This document shows positions 11,224 through 22,653 of a stretch of 64,000 nucleotides of DNA, piece by piece. The notes beneath the pieces are model-generated. The model saw only the letters and a program-made list of their open reading frames with translations, did not search any database and had not been told where the DNA came from. The stretch is taken from positions 558,001-622,000 of the forward strand of contig JAPNXP010000017.1 in NCBI GenBank assembly GCA_028753945.1. The letters run 5' to 3'. The translations under genes were made by a program, and so were the position numbers. Source of the DNA: Hexactinellida sp. DTS-2022. Its lineage: Eukaryota; Porifera; Hexactinellida. Positions within the stretch are counted from its first letter, which is position 1, and each line of letters begins with the position of its first letter.

Positions 11224-14200
11224 CGTGACCTACGTAATATCAGGCCTTGGCGCAGAAAAACCATGGATAGGTCACAAGGGTTAATTATAATTCAACCACA
11301 ATTTTTTTTTAAATTTAGAACGTATTAATCCAGACTTCATCTCAATTTCACTTTGTTTTATAGTATTAGACGGCCATTTTTTTCACGACTACTTGTGTTC
11401 TTTTTACTCTTACTCCATTAAATTATTCTCTATTATACCATTGCACGTATTTTCGTAACCTAGTCAAATGCGGATTCTAATTATTTACTTGCTTTTTATA
11501 CACAAATTTAGCTTTATTTGTTCAAATTGAGTCTTCATCTACCCTGAAGATGCCTAACACATGTTCCGTACCCAATTGTCGAAGCAATTACAAAGGCGAA
11601 CCTTATACTCCTTTGTTTTCCTTACCTAAGTGCCCAGACTTGGCTAACAAATGGATAAGAGCTATTTGCAGAGAAGGCGCGTCAGACTTAAAATCAGTGT
11701 ATGTATGCATCAAGCATTTTCGTGAAGAAGATATCCATCGAACATACCAAATTCATCAAGGTGATGGGTCTATCCAGCATATAGAACGTTGCAAACCTAA
11801 ACTTTCAGAAAATTCTGTCCCATGCATCTTACCTAGCTGCCCTAAATACCTCTCTTCCTCTACGCCTAAACCTCCCCGTCTTACTTATGAAACGAAAGAG
11901 CAAGAATTGTTCGATGAAGCTCTAAAGCTCAGTATTGCCGAACAAATAACAGAAATTGATAAATACAATTTAATAGACTTCGAAAATCTCAAAGAAAAGC
12001 TCATTTCTGTTACTCTACCTGATAATTGGGTTCACTGGTATTCCGATGAATGCACAGTTCACTTTATCAAGCCATCATTATCCGGACAGATATTATCTAT
12101 CGATTCCACCTTGTCTATTTATCGTTCACTTACTGCTAAGGCTTTTATAGAGGGCAAAGAAATCCGAATTTCAGTGGACGTTGTCAAGGATATCAGACAG
12201 ATTGAAACTATCATCCAAGAAATCGATACGAAACAAGCAGTTTTGAAAGAATGTCCTAATACCACCTATCAACATATTTCTAAGGCTACCGAACATCTAA
12301 AGGAATGTATACTACAACTAGAGCAAACACCAGAAACCTCATCAAGCTTAGATTCCGATACTCAATCAACTGTTTCATGTGATACACGTTCACATATTAA
12401 CCGTTTACAATTCATACTGTGCCAATTAGAAAATGCTATTGTTCCTAAAAATAGACGCAAGTATAACATCCTTACACAAGTAGTCGCATTGAAATCTCAC
12501 TTAATCTCACCAATCTGTTATAATTATTTGCAATCACTAGAGTGCCTTTCACTACCCCATCATAGAAATCTTCAGAAGCTGTACACTAATATCGGGTTAG
12601 AAGATGACTACATCGTATATCTTAAACAAGCAACTGCGCATTTCACTCATCAACAACGTAATGTTATAATTCAAATGGACGAAATTCACGTCAAATCGGA
12701 TCTTACGTATAAGGCTGGTAAAATTTTTGGATCTTCTGGGGATCTTAATGAACCCACCCGCACTATTTTAGCTTTAATGGTATCTAGCTTATACAAACGG
12801 TGGTCTACCATTATACGTCTTATTCCTTGTTCTACAACATCAGCTGGAATCTTATTTCCGACAATTACAAAAGCTATTTGTGATATCGAGCTTTGTGATC
12901 TTAAAGTTCAAGTGCTTTGCACCGATAACTACCCTCTGAATGTCAGCATTTTCAAACTATTCTCACCTGACAAAACTTTGAATCCTTCTGTTCCCCACCC
13001 TTGTGATTCTAACCGTACTTTGTTCCTACTATTCGATTTTGTTCACATCTTAAAATCAATACGTAACAACTGGCTAAATCTCAAAGACTTTAATAAAACG
13101 TTTCAATATCCTCAGTTTGATGATTTAACCACCACAAACATCGCATCATTCGAAGATGTACGTCTGCTCTACAGGTCAGATCAACACAGTGTACTTAAAT
13201 TAGCTCCGCGTCTTACGGCGAAATCTTGTTGGCCTTCTAAGTTGGAACGCCAGAATGTCAGCCTTGCACTAAGGGTTTTCGATGACTCTACTGCTGCTGC
13301 TCTAGCTATTCAGGATTCATCGAGACAGACTTTCAACTATCAGACATCAGACTTCATAAAAATAATAACTAAAGTTTGGAAAATCTTCAATGTTAATACA
13401 CCCGTAAAAGGAATACACTTGAAAGACGAATATTCAATGCCACTTCGCTACAATGATGCTAGATTTAGTTTTCTTAGTCACCTGATCTCATGGCTTGATA
13501 ATTGGCATAATATGCCAGACAGTGGAAAGTTAAGCAAGCAAACGTTTACAAGTTTTAAGCATTCAACGATATCTCTCACGAAAATTGTCAATCACCTTAC
13601 TGAAAATTGTGGTTTCGATTATGTCCTCACTTCTTTTCTTCAGAACGATCCTTTAGAGCATCATTTTGGTTTATATCGGATGATGGCCGGAGCACACTAT
13701 CACATTACATATTGCCAAATACTTGAAACAGAACGTCGTTTGAAACTCTCTAGTATTTTGAAGTTATTTGTAAGTACTACATCCTCTGGTGAAAAAACTT
13801 CATTAAATGATTTTCTCAAATCTTTTGCTACCTCTATTGAAGAACAGACTATCTCTGACTCCAACTTGTATCTAACCGACTACTCAAACGAATTAAAGGA
13901 TTTATCAAATCTAAATCTTGACATCAGAACTTTACAAAGTTTGGCTTTTGTCGCTGGCTACGCAGTACATTCTTATTTCAAGAAGTCAAAATGTGAAGCA
14001 TGTCTTCAGGCATTATCGGAACCTAAACTTCTAGAAATCGAAGAGCCTAAAGAAAGCAAGTACGTTTTGATATCACTACTTGACAGAGGTTCTCTTAAAT
14101 GGCCATCTGACTGCGTACTCGAGGCTATTATTTGTCTATGGAAAATATTTGTAAAAATCGAGCAAAAGGATCACTTAATGCAAACACTAATAGCTGGGCC

Positions 14201-14698
14201 CTCTCGCAAGATTCTCATTCAACTGGCTATTGATTTCATCGACGAAAATCAAAGTGAATCATGGAGGGAGAGGTGTACAGGATGTAACGCGTTAGGTTGG
14301 GACGTGTTGCGAAAGCTACTTACATCTACCACGAATTGCATTTTATCTAATAAGGTAAAGAATGTAAATTCTCAAATATCATCAAGAGGTGAAGAGAAAC
14401 GTAAATTAAAGAAGCTCAAAGTACAATGAATCTTTATGCGCTGTTTCGTTAATTAGTTATTATTAATAAATTAGTACATTAACTACTATACATAATTCGT
14501 GCATTCACTTATTTTCTTTCTATTTATGAGAGATTAAATGATCTTTGGGCAATAATTATATTTTATTAACTGAAAGGGCTAACCTTCTTGACGAGACAAT
14601 TGTTTATTCAATAACCCAAATTTCGTGTTAACCCTTGTGACCTATCCATAGTCCATTTTTTGAAGATAGCACCAAGGCCTGATATTACGTAGGTCACG
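11224..14698 (+). mobile_element. P/THAP9-like transposon, apparently complete
   Basis: Inverted repeats of 61 bp (11224-11284) and 71 bp (14628-14698) start CGTGACCTACGTAATATCAG, and each contains a smaller inverted pair (GTGACCTA..TAGGTCAC). The 7-bp duplication CATCATC abuts both ends (11217-11223, 14699-14705). Classical Drosophila P elements make 8-bp duplications; 7 bp is what I see here and again at 19109/23003. Between the repeats is one uninterrupted 959-codon transposase. An AATAAA lies at 14465-14470. Intact ends, target duplication and open frame suggest recent activity. Confidence 0.9.
11550..14429 (+). CDS. P-element/THAP9-like transposase
   Basis: This 959-residue protein cuts and pastes its own transposon DNA in the nucleus. 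The N-terminus is a THAP zinc finger: C5-x4-C10, W35, C53-x2-H56-F57. Then comes a linker with helical and coiled character (about 110-300), followed by a P-type RNase H-like core: an acidic block MDEIHVKSD (D377), CTDNYPLN (D459), the DFVHILKSIRNNW block (about 496-508, the GTP-binding/insertion region in P relatives) and NDPLEHHFGLYR with the likely catalytic Glu703. The C-terminus has a CEAC pair near 815 and ends in basic residues (KKLKKLKV). The length is in the range of human THAP9 (about 900). The first ATG in context AAGATGCC, 265 bp inside the left repeat, is a natural start. No intron is needed, unlike the relative at 19.7-22.7 kb. No stop or frameshift is present. Confidence 0.95.
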   Translation: MPNTCSVPNCRSNYKGEPYTPLFSLPKCPDLANKWIRAICREGASDLKSVYVCIKHFREEDIHRTYQIHQGDGSIQHIERCKPKLSENSVPCILPSCPKYLSSSTPKPPRLTYETKEQELFDEALKLSIAEQITEIDKYNLIDFENLKEKLISVTLPDNWVHWYSDECTVHFIKPSLSGQILSIDSTLSIYRSLTAKAFIEGKEIRISVDVVKDIRQIETIIQEIDTKQAVLKECPNTTYQHISKATEHLKECILQLEQTPETSSSLDSDTQSTVSCDTRSHINRLQFILCQLENAIVPKNRRKYNILTQVVALKSHLISPICYNYLQSLECLSLPHHRNLQKLYTNIGLEDDYIVYLKQATAHFTHQQRNVIIQMDEIHVKSDLTYKAGKIFGSSGDLNEPTRTILALMVSSLYKRWSTIIRLIPCSTTSAGILFPTITKAICDIELCDLKVQVLCTDNYPLNVSIFKLFSPDKTLNPSVPHPCDSNRTLFLLFDFVHILKSIRNNWLNLKDFNKTFQYPQFDDLTTTNIASFEDVRLLYRSDQHSVLKLAPRLTAKSCWPSKLERQNVSLALRVFDDSTAAALAIQDSSRQTFNYQTSDFIKIITKVWKIFNVNTPVKGIHLKDEYSMPLRYNDARFSFLSHLISWLDNWHNMPDSGKLSKQTFTSFKHSTISLTKIVNHLTENCGFDYVLTSFLQNDPLEHHFGLYRMMAGAHYHITYCQILETERRLKLSSILKLFVSTTSSGEKTSLNDFLKSFATSIEEQTISDSNLYLTDYSNELKDLSNLNLDIRTLQSLAFVAGYAVHSYFKKSKCEACLQALSEPKLLEIEEPKESKYVLISLLDRGSLKWPSDCVLEAIICLWKIFVKIEQKDHLMQTLIAGPSRKILIQLAIDFIDENQSESWRERCTGCNALGWDVLRKLLTSTTNCILSNKVKNVNSQISSRGEEKRKLKKLKVQ

Positions 14699-15023
14699 CA
14701 TCATCCTATTCCAAAAAATAAATATAAATATTTAATTTAACTGTAGACTGCCTAACTGATACACGTTGTGTCAGGAGGGAAACATGTCGATCTAATCATT
14801 CAAATTTCGAGAAAATTCGGATTTAGACATGGTTTTGCATTCTCAATCGATTTCAATCAAAAAATCAAAATTTTCAGAATTTGTTATGATGACGTAGCAT
14901 AAAAGTGAACTGCTCCACTTGCCACCCTCTTACTTTTGTAGATAAGAAATGTGAAAATCTCACCGTAGGGATACCCATAAGAAGATATTAGACTAATCTT
15001 ATCTGTTTTAGGATATTTGGGTG

Positions 15024-15179
15024 CATAGGCGTCGCAAATGCAAAGGTCAATCCATCAGGGCGCCCGGAAATTCAGGGTAATGTCCGGGTAAACTCGGAGT
15101 ATAGTGTTAGTAGCATGGGGACAATCCCTTCGGCCCGCCCGGACATTTCCGGGCACCCGGGCGGTTTACGACGCCTATG
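15024..15179. mobile_element. hAT-type MITE, CATAGGCGTCG family (copy 1)
   Basis: The ends CATAGGCGTCG and CGACGCCTATG are inverted and flanked by the exact 8-bp duplication TTTGGGTG (15016-15023, 15180-15187). It is 156 bp and rich in CCCGG. Related copies are at 31186-31343 and 48361-48958. Confidence 0.85.
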
Positions 15180-15223
15180 TTTGGGTGGACTAATATATAG
15201 TTGTGACAGATATAACTCAAATA

Positions 15224-15397
15224 CAGTGGAAGCCGCTTAATCGGGACGCCTCGGGAGTAGGAATTTAGTCCCGTTTATCCGGTTCTCCCGATTAACCGAT
15301 ATACTTTATACTATTTGATACGAATTGGTTTCCAAAGCCTCGTCCCGAATAACCGAATTTTCCGATTAACCGTCTCCCGATTAAGCGGCTTCCACTG
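15224..15397. mobile_element. pogo/Tigger-type MITE
   Basis: The inverted ends CAGTGGAAGCCGCTTAATCG are present at both sides with TA flanks; 174 bp, non-coding. Confidence 0.85.
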
Positions 15398-15969
15398 TAT
15401 ATGTATATTTTCGTAATCCATGGTTCATCAAATACAGATTAATCATTTTTATGAAAATGACGTAACTTTAGTTTCCTCATGCAGAATTGTTCAAATTTTG
15501 AGATCTTATAACTAATAAGATAGTCGTATTTGTTCCTGTTTAGAAACAAAGGATTACTTACATATTAACGGCGTTATATCGATTTAAAGAGAGAGTATGT
15601 GTCATCACTTTTTGTCTAAATCCTCAAATAAATCTTTTCAAAAATTTCGTAATATTAATATATTATTGTGCTCTTGTTGGATTTCAAATTAATAGGTTCT
15701 ACATATTTACAAAGAACTACAGGTTAAGTTATTTTCCTGAAAATCACACCGGCAGTCTACGGTTAATTAGAAAATAACATGACAATGCCAAATAATTAAA
15801 GTAATGCTCTAAAATATAGAACTTATTAAAAATTCCTACATAGTACTTTACACAAGTTATTGCTTATATTTTGTACGATTAGGTTCATAAGATAATAATA
15901 AAATAGATCCGGACGGGTAGTTAAAATTGGGGCGAACGGGGATGATAAACAAGTTATTTATTTTATACG

Positions 15970-16499
15970 GCCTTATTTCAATTTTTGTTTTATACATTCA
16001 AGCTTTTTGTATTTAACATTCAAGCTTCTAGAAGCAGAATAGGATTTGTAGATGCATAAACACTGCTATTTACATAGAACGATATGTGAAGTATAATAAA
16101 ATTTATATGGAGGTGTTAAACTCATTGACTATATAATTAGCGAATTTAAATATATAATGTTTGATCATCAAATTTGAATGAGAATATAGAAGTTCTGATT
16201 GCAGATTTGAATTCCACATTGTTGAATTACTCTAGGAGCATAATTTCAAATCTTACGTTTATTTTTACTGAAATACAGCCACATTCCCATTTGTGCCACA
16301 AGTGTCACGTGGCAGATACACTTATGCCACTTCATTGATATTAACTAAATGACGTGAATTCAAAATATTTTTTTATTTATATCTATAGCAAGATATTTAG
16401 AGTCATTTCAGAGTAGTTTAAACAGCCGCAATAGTTATCAGACGACTATTGCTACTGCATTAAAACTGCAATTGTTCAAATACCTTTGGCTGGTTAGTG
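15970..16499 (-). mobile_element. Tc1-type MITE-A (copy 1, 5' truncated)
   Basis: It ends in TTTGGCTGGTTAGTG followed by TA and shares its body with 26179-26750 and 62011-62575, including the dyad GTGCCACAAGTG/CACGTGGCAG near 16293. The other terminus is missing. Confidence 0.7.
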
Positions 16500-16659
16500 T
16501 ATACTATGCATTCAACACTGTTTGTATATTTATCGATTAACATATCAGTCACTTCATTTTAATTGGATCAGTAAATAGAGGTATTCAATAATTCAAAATA
16601 ATCGCATCATATATGCCCGATATGCATATGCAGATAAATGTTTTTGATTTACAGTAAAT

Positions 16660-16730
16660 TCATAGGGGGGCAGGCCCCCCCAGTGTTGGATGTTGGGGGG
16701 GCCACGGCCCCCCCGCCCCCCCCCCCCCAT
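16660..16730. repeat. G/C homopolymer tract
   Basis: Runs of C and G up to about 14 bases form the terminal tract of the 10878-16743 element. The frame at 16593-16799 runs from fossil integrase into this tract and is not a gene. Confidence 0.8.
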
Positions 16731-16827
16731 TCCTACGCCCCTGGCAGCAACACACTTGGAAAGATAACAAACTGTTACTAGCACAATGTTTGTATCCATC
16801 AGGGGTATCCATCAGATCCATTCCAAT

Positions 16828-18157
16828 TAGTGGTGAGCGTCGTGTTCAAATTTGTCTTTAAGACTAACACGAACACGAAACATGTGACACGAACACGACA
16901 CGAACACGAACACGAATTCCGCCACACCAATATGTCACGACACGAAACGAAACACGAAACATGAACATGAAACACGAACGCCAACACGAAACACGAAGCA
17001 CGAATATCAACACGAAATACTAAATTGAAAAATTAAATGAATAAATATAATGGATTAGGATCATAACTAGAGCTTTACAGGATACCCGGTTCTAATCCGG
17101 TATCCGGCTGTATCCGGCCAGTTACCGATATCCGGCCGGAACCGGGTATGAACAACTATCCGGCCGGATAACGGTCCCAATTCTATTTGTGTACGAATTA
17201 AAGACTAACTATCTCTCCGATTATATTGTGAATTTCCATTGCTACTGTCCATTTCTCCTGTCGTTGTAATGTCTGGTACAGGTTTTCTTGTATAGATATT
17301 CTTGGAGGAAAATTTAGATAATGTGTAATAGCAGAACTAGTAGATGAAAAAATACTATGATCTTCTTATTGTGAATTTCTACAAGAGGATTTTCCTTTAT
17401 TGTTTTTTTTTGTAGTAAATTTCTGGATGTTAATGTTTTATGTGGTTACACACTGGTGACGTGCTATATATTTTAGGATTCTACCACGTGATATATGTAT
17501 TGACATCACATTTATTACAGAGCGCTCTGAAAGAATCGTTCTTAGATAGTGATAAAAATTCCAAATTTAACTCATGCTAGGATTGATGAAAAATGCAACC
17601 TTTCAAGCTAATAGGAAAAGAGATCACAAAAAATATTTAGGAATCGATAATAAATATGTTATTGAAAAGATCTTATTTACCAAAGGTGAATGCGATTGAA
17701 AGCATATTCATATACTGTATCAATTGTGGAATCACATAAATTATTTTAGAAGCCTCCCTAAAAAACTCAAGCTTAGTATATGTACAAATTAGTCAAGAAT
17801 AAGCAGAACTTGTTCTTGATGTGATATTATGGTATCATTTGTCAAATACATATTTAGCCGGATAACCGGATGATTGAGCACCGGATATCCGGATCCGGCC
17901 GGAATAGAGAATCTCTAATCCGGTACAGCTCTAATCATAACATACTAATATTATACAATAACTTATTTATCACAAGTATTGTATAATATTAATAACAAAA
18001 CCCCTATGAAATTTTAACCGAACACGATACAAACACGACACGAGACATGAACTTTGAAGTTTGAACACGAACCGACACGAACATGAAAACTTTGGCCTAA
18101 CACGACACGAACACGAATTCGTGTCGTGTCGTGTTCGTGTCTTATCGCTCGGCTCTA
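16828..18157. mobile_element. hAT-type non-autonomous element with ACACGAACACG arms
   Basis: The termini TAGTGGTGAGCG and, inverted, TAGAGCCGAGCG carry the exact 8-bp duplication ATTCCAAT (16820-16827, 18158-18165). Both arms (16840-17010, 18015-18145) consist of short ACACGAACACGACACGA-like repeats in opposite orientation. It interrupts the integrase fossil and is itself interrupted by 17068-17933. Confidence 0.85.
17068..17933. mobile_element. hAT-type element with TCCGGCCGG arms, nested
   Basis: The termini TAGAGCTTTACAGGATA and, inverted, TAGAGCTGTACCGGAT are flanked by the exact 8-bp duplication ATCATAAC (17060-17067, 17934-17941). The arms are rich in ATCCGG/CCGGAT. No coding; 866 bp. 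Confidence 0.85.
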
Positions 18158-18360
18158 ATTCCAATGTGCTTCCAGGGACAATCTGGAGGTGGAATTGGTT
18201 GCAACTTCCTCTTAGGCTGCTGGGGTAGAGTGGCATTCTTTTGACAGATATTGCATGATTTAATCTAAGCAAATTACTAAAATAATCGAGAATTGACTTC
18301 TCAAAGATTGCCTTGGTCTCTTCACGAATAGGCACTTCAAGGTTCATCTCTTGGCCATTT

Positions 18361-19108
18361 TGTATAACTTTCTAGACACAAAATTATCGCGATAAACGTA
18401 CTTATTTATTTAACAAAAAGAAAACATCTACTCGATTTTTGGTCAACCTTATAGATACACGATTAGTTGGTATCTTGAATCGGGTTCGGTTATTTTTTCC
18501 AAAAGGGTCACTGCTAATGACAAGCTCCGTATCGTTCGGAAACATAAAAGTTTATTTCATACAGAAAGCCTACGAGAGGCTTGAACATAACAAAATATAA
18601 CCAGATTGAGTAATGTTTAATTATATTTTAATTATTTCATTAATTAATTAAAGAATACAAGCACAATGACCGACTAGGATTATGTTACAGGGACACTTAT
18701 CTTCAATAATCTTCAACCGTTATAGTTTTTTAATCTCACTCAAGGATCATTTTATGTATTGATTAAGATACGGAATATATTTTACATTGAGTTTATTACA
18801 TTTTTCTGACGTCAATAAATATATATTATTTATAAGAAAATGATAATATTAGTAATCCAAACCCGCCCGCCGTATTAAGGAATACATTAATAATACAAGT
18901 GAACTTACTTTATACAGTATTTTCGGGTCTCCTTCAGAGAGAGTATAGTTAGCCGCTTTCCTCTTAAAATTTTGAGCAGTGAGTTTGATTGTCTCTGGAA
19001 AACTCCAATTCTCAAGAAAGTCAACAATTTCTTTGAACTCTTGAGAATTCATTCCAAAATAGTATACAATCAAAAAATAGCATTACAGAAAATGCTAAAT
19101 AAAATAAT
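18361..19108. other. Flank between integrase fossil and P-like copy 2
   Basis: Apart from the N-terminal integrase fragment near 18910-19040 I see nothing in this stretch. Confidence 0.4.
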
Positions 19109-19733
19109 GTTGTATCATAGCATTCTATACATAAGGCAATGGTGCTGATTGATGGACTTGGACCAGGGATTGGTTAGGTCAGTTACTTTGGTTTTATATC
19201 TAAATCCCAATACAGCTCTAAATTAATGTGACTATCAATGTGAAGGGAAATAATTGATAATCCACCACCCTTCTAAGAAAATTACGAATTGTAGGGATAT
19301 ATTTTTTATTTAATGTAATTTATATCTATAAATATACTAATTATAACATAAAATAAGTATAAAAGCAACAATCAAAGATAATACATAGTATGAAGGTAAA
19401 TTAATAGAATAGTGATCTGAGTTCTATAGGAAGAGCAGTTAAGCAGTAGTACATCTATGACGACAGGGGGAGGGAGTGTGGTTACGATGTGTCGGTGTCC
19501 TAAATGAGCGCATGGATTGTTGGTGTTAGTGGAGCTCCTCGTCTAAATGATAGTAATGTAGAGAATACAGTCAAATGATGGTAGTATAGTAGATGCGCAC
19601 TGGTATATCGGCATGTCAGGAAGCTATCTATAAGATTAGAAGAATTATGTACTGAATTTTTTAAGTTTGCTATTATTTCGACCAATAACTATCGAATTAA
19701 AGTTTCTAACCTTCTTCGATAAAATACAATTAG

Positions 19734-22653
19734 CTACAGTAGTATAAATTTTTTAAGAATTTCCCATTTTGGAATCATACAAACACACCATTGCCTCCAT
19801 ATTTCACTATACTTTTCTTCTACAATAATAAGTGACAACTGAACCAAATTCCGACGGCAGGATCCCTCGTAAAATAGTTTACTTAAATGTGAATGGTTAT
19901 CGATTTTCAAAAATATTTCATACATTATGATGAGAGATTGGTAGACAATTTCAGATGGATACATAAGTGAGCCTCTATCAAGGAATTCAATCATTGAAAA
20001 TCCGGTGTCGTTAATAACTTGAATATCTTTGGGAGATGTTAAAAAAATCTTTGCAGTCTCGACATTCTTTAGAATTTTTAAGGTACGAAAAGATTGCATA
20101 CCCAGCAACGTAATTTAGGCATTCAATTTGCGAATTATCAAATAGAGGGTTAGGAATGTTAAGTATTTCACTTGTAACATACTCAAAATCAAACTCTGGG
20201 TGCATTTCTTCATCGTACTCCTGTGTAAAAATTTTCAAATATTATTTAAGAGATATTTTATCAGACTGTGGATTTATGTTAAAAAATTTAGGAGATTAGA
20301 TAATTGAAGTCGACGTTCACTCTCCAAAATTTGACAGTAAGATATATTATAGTTTGAACCAGACATTTGACGATATAGACCGAAATGATGTTCTAGTGGG
20401 TCATTTTGTATTCGAGAAGTCACAAATATTCAAAACCGCATTCAAGGGTCAATCTCTGTACTAAGAGAGGGAGGGCAATACAAGTATGTCTAAAACTAGT
20501 GAATGTTTGTGGTGTAAGCTTCCCTCTAGACGTGGGAAGTAATTTCCAACAATCCAGCCATTTAACTACATGGTCTAAAAAGGATAATCTCGGATCGTTC
20601 ACGCGAAGCGGAGCAAAATTTGGATTGTTGAAGCGAATATCTTTTCCAACCCAAATAACATTGAAAATGTTCCAGATTTTATTTATCAAATGTATGAATT
20701 TGACGATATGGCGATTTTCATTTGTTGTATTCTCATTATAGAAACTAGAAAGCCCCGCTGCTGTTGATTCATGAAAGATCTTAAGAGCTAAGTTTACATT
20801 TTGTCGCTCTAAATGAGATGGCCAACATGCTTTTGATGTTAGTTTGGGGGCTCTCTTAATTATGGAAAATTTGTCAGCTCTAAATATGGTTCTGAGGTCG
20901 TCAAATGCTGCAAAGCATATTGGAGGGTATTTTGCTTAGTCAATTCCCTCGGATCCAAAATAATGTTAGCAACCGGTATATAAACTTTAAGCTGAGTAGA
21001 TGGTATGATTACTGGTAGTGGAATATCATCTGTGCATGTCTCAAAATCAGGATAAATAAAAGTTTTCTCAAAGTCTTTTAAATTTAACCAGTTATTACGA
21101 ATTGATTTCATAATGTAGACTATGTCAAAGAATAAAATAAGGTTGCGCGTTAGGTTACATGGATGTACAACTCGCGGTTGCAATATTTTCGCGTCATATG
21201 AAAATAATTTAAATACACTGACATTTAAAGGATAATTATCGGCCTCAACAAATAGATCACAACTCTCTATATCACAAATTGTTTTTGTAATAATTGGATA
21301 TAAATCAGCCGCGGATGAAGACCCTAACGGAATCAGACGAACAATGGTCGAAACTTTTTCATTAGACTGGAAATCATCATTGAAAACACAGTTGTGGGTG
21401 GGTCGCTAGGGTTGTCGATGGCGGCAAAACTTAACCTCCTTTATATGAAGCATCACTACGGATGTGCACTTCGTCCATTTGAAGTATCACATGGCGTTCC
21501 CTATGGCTAAATTTGGAAGTTATTTCCTTTAGAATTTGAAAGTAATCACCTTCAATACCCAGAGTGTTTTTTATACCAATCAAATTTCTCTCGTGAGGCA
21601 AGATTAAGCAATTGTATGATTGATAAGTCGGTAACATGCAGGTGATATCCATGAATTTTTAGTGAAAATACTTGAGTTAAAATATTATCCCGTCGACGAC
21701 TTTTAGCATTTATCAAATTTCTCAGTTGTCCAACTAAAAAGTGGAATGAAATACTCAGAGATTCGCTACTGCAATGTAAATCATCTATGTCTAGGTCTAT
21801 CGAGTCACCATCAACAAGCTTAATTGCACTTTCGAGTTCATGGATAGCAAGTTTTATATGGTTGTTAATAGAACATTCAGTTTGAGAGTTTATAGTTTGA
21901 AGTAAGAGTGAAAATGTATCTACTTCATCGAAGATGGTCTCAACTTGGCGAGTGTCATTAATAAAAATTCGCGAGATCGGAATGGTGACGTTTTTATTAT
22001 CAAATGCTTTGATGTACAAATCATCGTTAACGAATACAGATCGGTCGATGAAAGGTCCGGTTTCTAAAATAACGATTTTTATAAAAAATAAAGGGGTGTT
22101 ATTAGACACATTAGTTATCCAGCCGTTTGGTAGGTCGATTAAATTTAGCTTAGAAAGAAGATCAGAATATGAATTAACTAGGAACTTATCCACCGTTTCT
22201 TCGTTGTCAGTTATGCTCTTGGAGTATGCAGATTCCATCAGTAGTCGTTCTTTGTCATCTAGGCATAGTTTCTTTGGCTTGGAATTAAATTCAGAAAGAT
22301 AGGAAGAACAGTTGGGAAAAATGCTGGGTACTACTGTCTTCTTCAGAGCTATTCTCTCTCTGGAAACTGTAACAGTATGAACCCCGTCATTGTAGGATTT
22401 GGTCCTTTCGATGTCATCTTCTTTGAAATGCCGAATGCATACCTAAAGAAACTAATGTAAATATGGTAATCAATAAATGGAAATTATAGATACTTACCCT
22501 CATCTGCTTGTTGGTTTCATAGTCCTTCCGTGGCCGTGGAATTGCCCTGAACCATTCTTCAAGTAACTTTGGGTCTCTTGGGAAATGAAAAGCGGAGGTA
22601 GACTCATCTTGGCTTTTATAGTTAGACTTGCAGCCTGGGACAACACAAGACAT
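19734..22653 (-). pseudogene. P/THAP9-like transposase, intron-containing, frameshifted
   Basis: It starts at 22653 with a THAP finger (MSCVVPGCKSNYK, C-x4-C). A 55-bp intron (22497-22443, donor GTAAGT, acceptor TTTAG) sits in phase 0 just before VCIRHF, the C-x2-H part of the finger. The coding then runs collinear with the 959-residue transposase: DEVHIRSD core (about 21460), ADNYPLN (about 21230), SIRNNWLNLKDF (about 21090), a PLEHHFGLYR block (about 20370) and a C-terminus RGSLMYPSEIV..SEIWRQWC (about 19950-19760). Frame changes occur near 21655, 21415 and 20425, and a few residues are lost around the second Asp. About 3-4 breaks in all, so not functional as read. Similarity to the first copy is strong in the core (SIRNNWLNLKDF is identical). 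Confidence 0.85.
22443..22497 (-). other. 55-bp intron in THAP domain of P-like copy 2
   Basis: Minus-strand donor AGG|GTAAGTAT and acceptor CTTTAG|GTATGC. Removing it restores the C-x2-H of the THAP finger in frame. The intact element at 11550 has no intron at this place. Confidence 0.75.

Larger units (their letters stand above)
10878..16743. mobile_element. hAT-ended composite element (5.9 kb)
   Basis: The termini CAGCGGCGTAGGAA (10878) and, inverted, CAGGGGCGTAGGAA (16743) are classic hAT-type ends, and the 8-bp duplication GCAGCAAC abuts both (10870-10877, 16744-16751). Both ends carry a run of G/C (GGGGGGGCCACG at 10906, a longer G/C tract at 16666-16728). A second inverted pair lies inside (about 11095-11185 and 15895-15970). 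Its cargo is later insertions: the P-like element 11224-14698, a 156-bp hAT MITE, a Tigger-type MITE and a Tc1-type MITE. No hAT transposase of its own is seen, so it is non-autonomous. Confidence 0.75.
10735..19073 (-). mobile_element. Integrase-bearing fossil (Ginger or Ty3/gypsy type), split by insertions
   Basis: Minus-strand fragments of one integrase are seen at about 19040-18910 (N-terminal region before a GTAAGT donor), 18360-18158 (zinc region and start of the catalytic core), 16819-16752 (core, LVTVCYLSKCVAAR) and 10869-10735 (core, HDLGLPDII). The fragments are separated by a hAT-type element (16828-18157) and by the 5.9-kb hAT-ended element (10878-16743), each with its own 8-bp duplication; a MITE (10290-10732) follows. 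I cannot tell Ginger from Ty3/gypsy because no terminal repeats of this copy are visible. It is broken and old: it predates every insertion in it. Confidence 0.55.

Noticed and set aside
20406-22302. Plus-strand frames across 20.4-22.3 kb
   Set aside because: Antisense shadows of the minus-strand P-like transposase.
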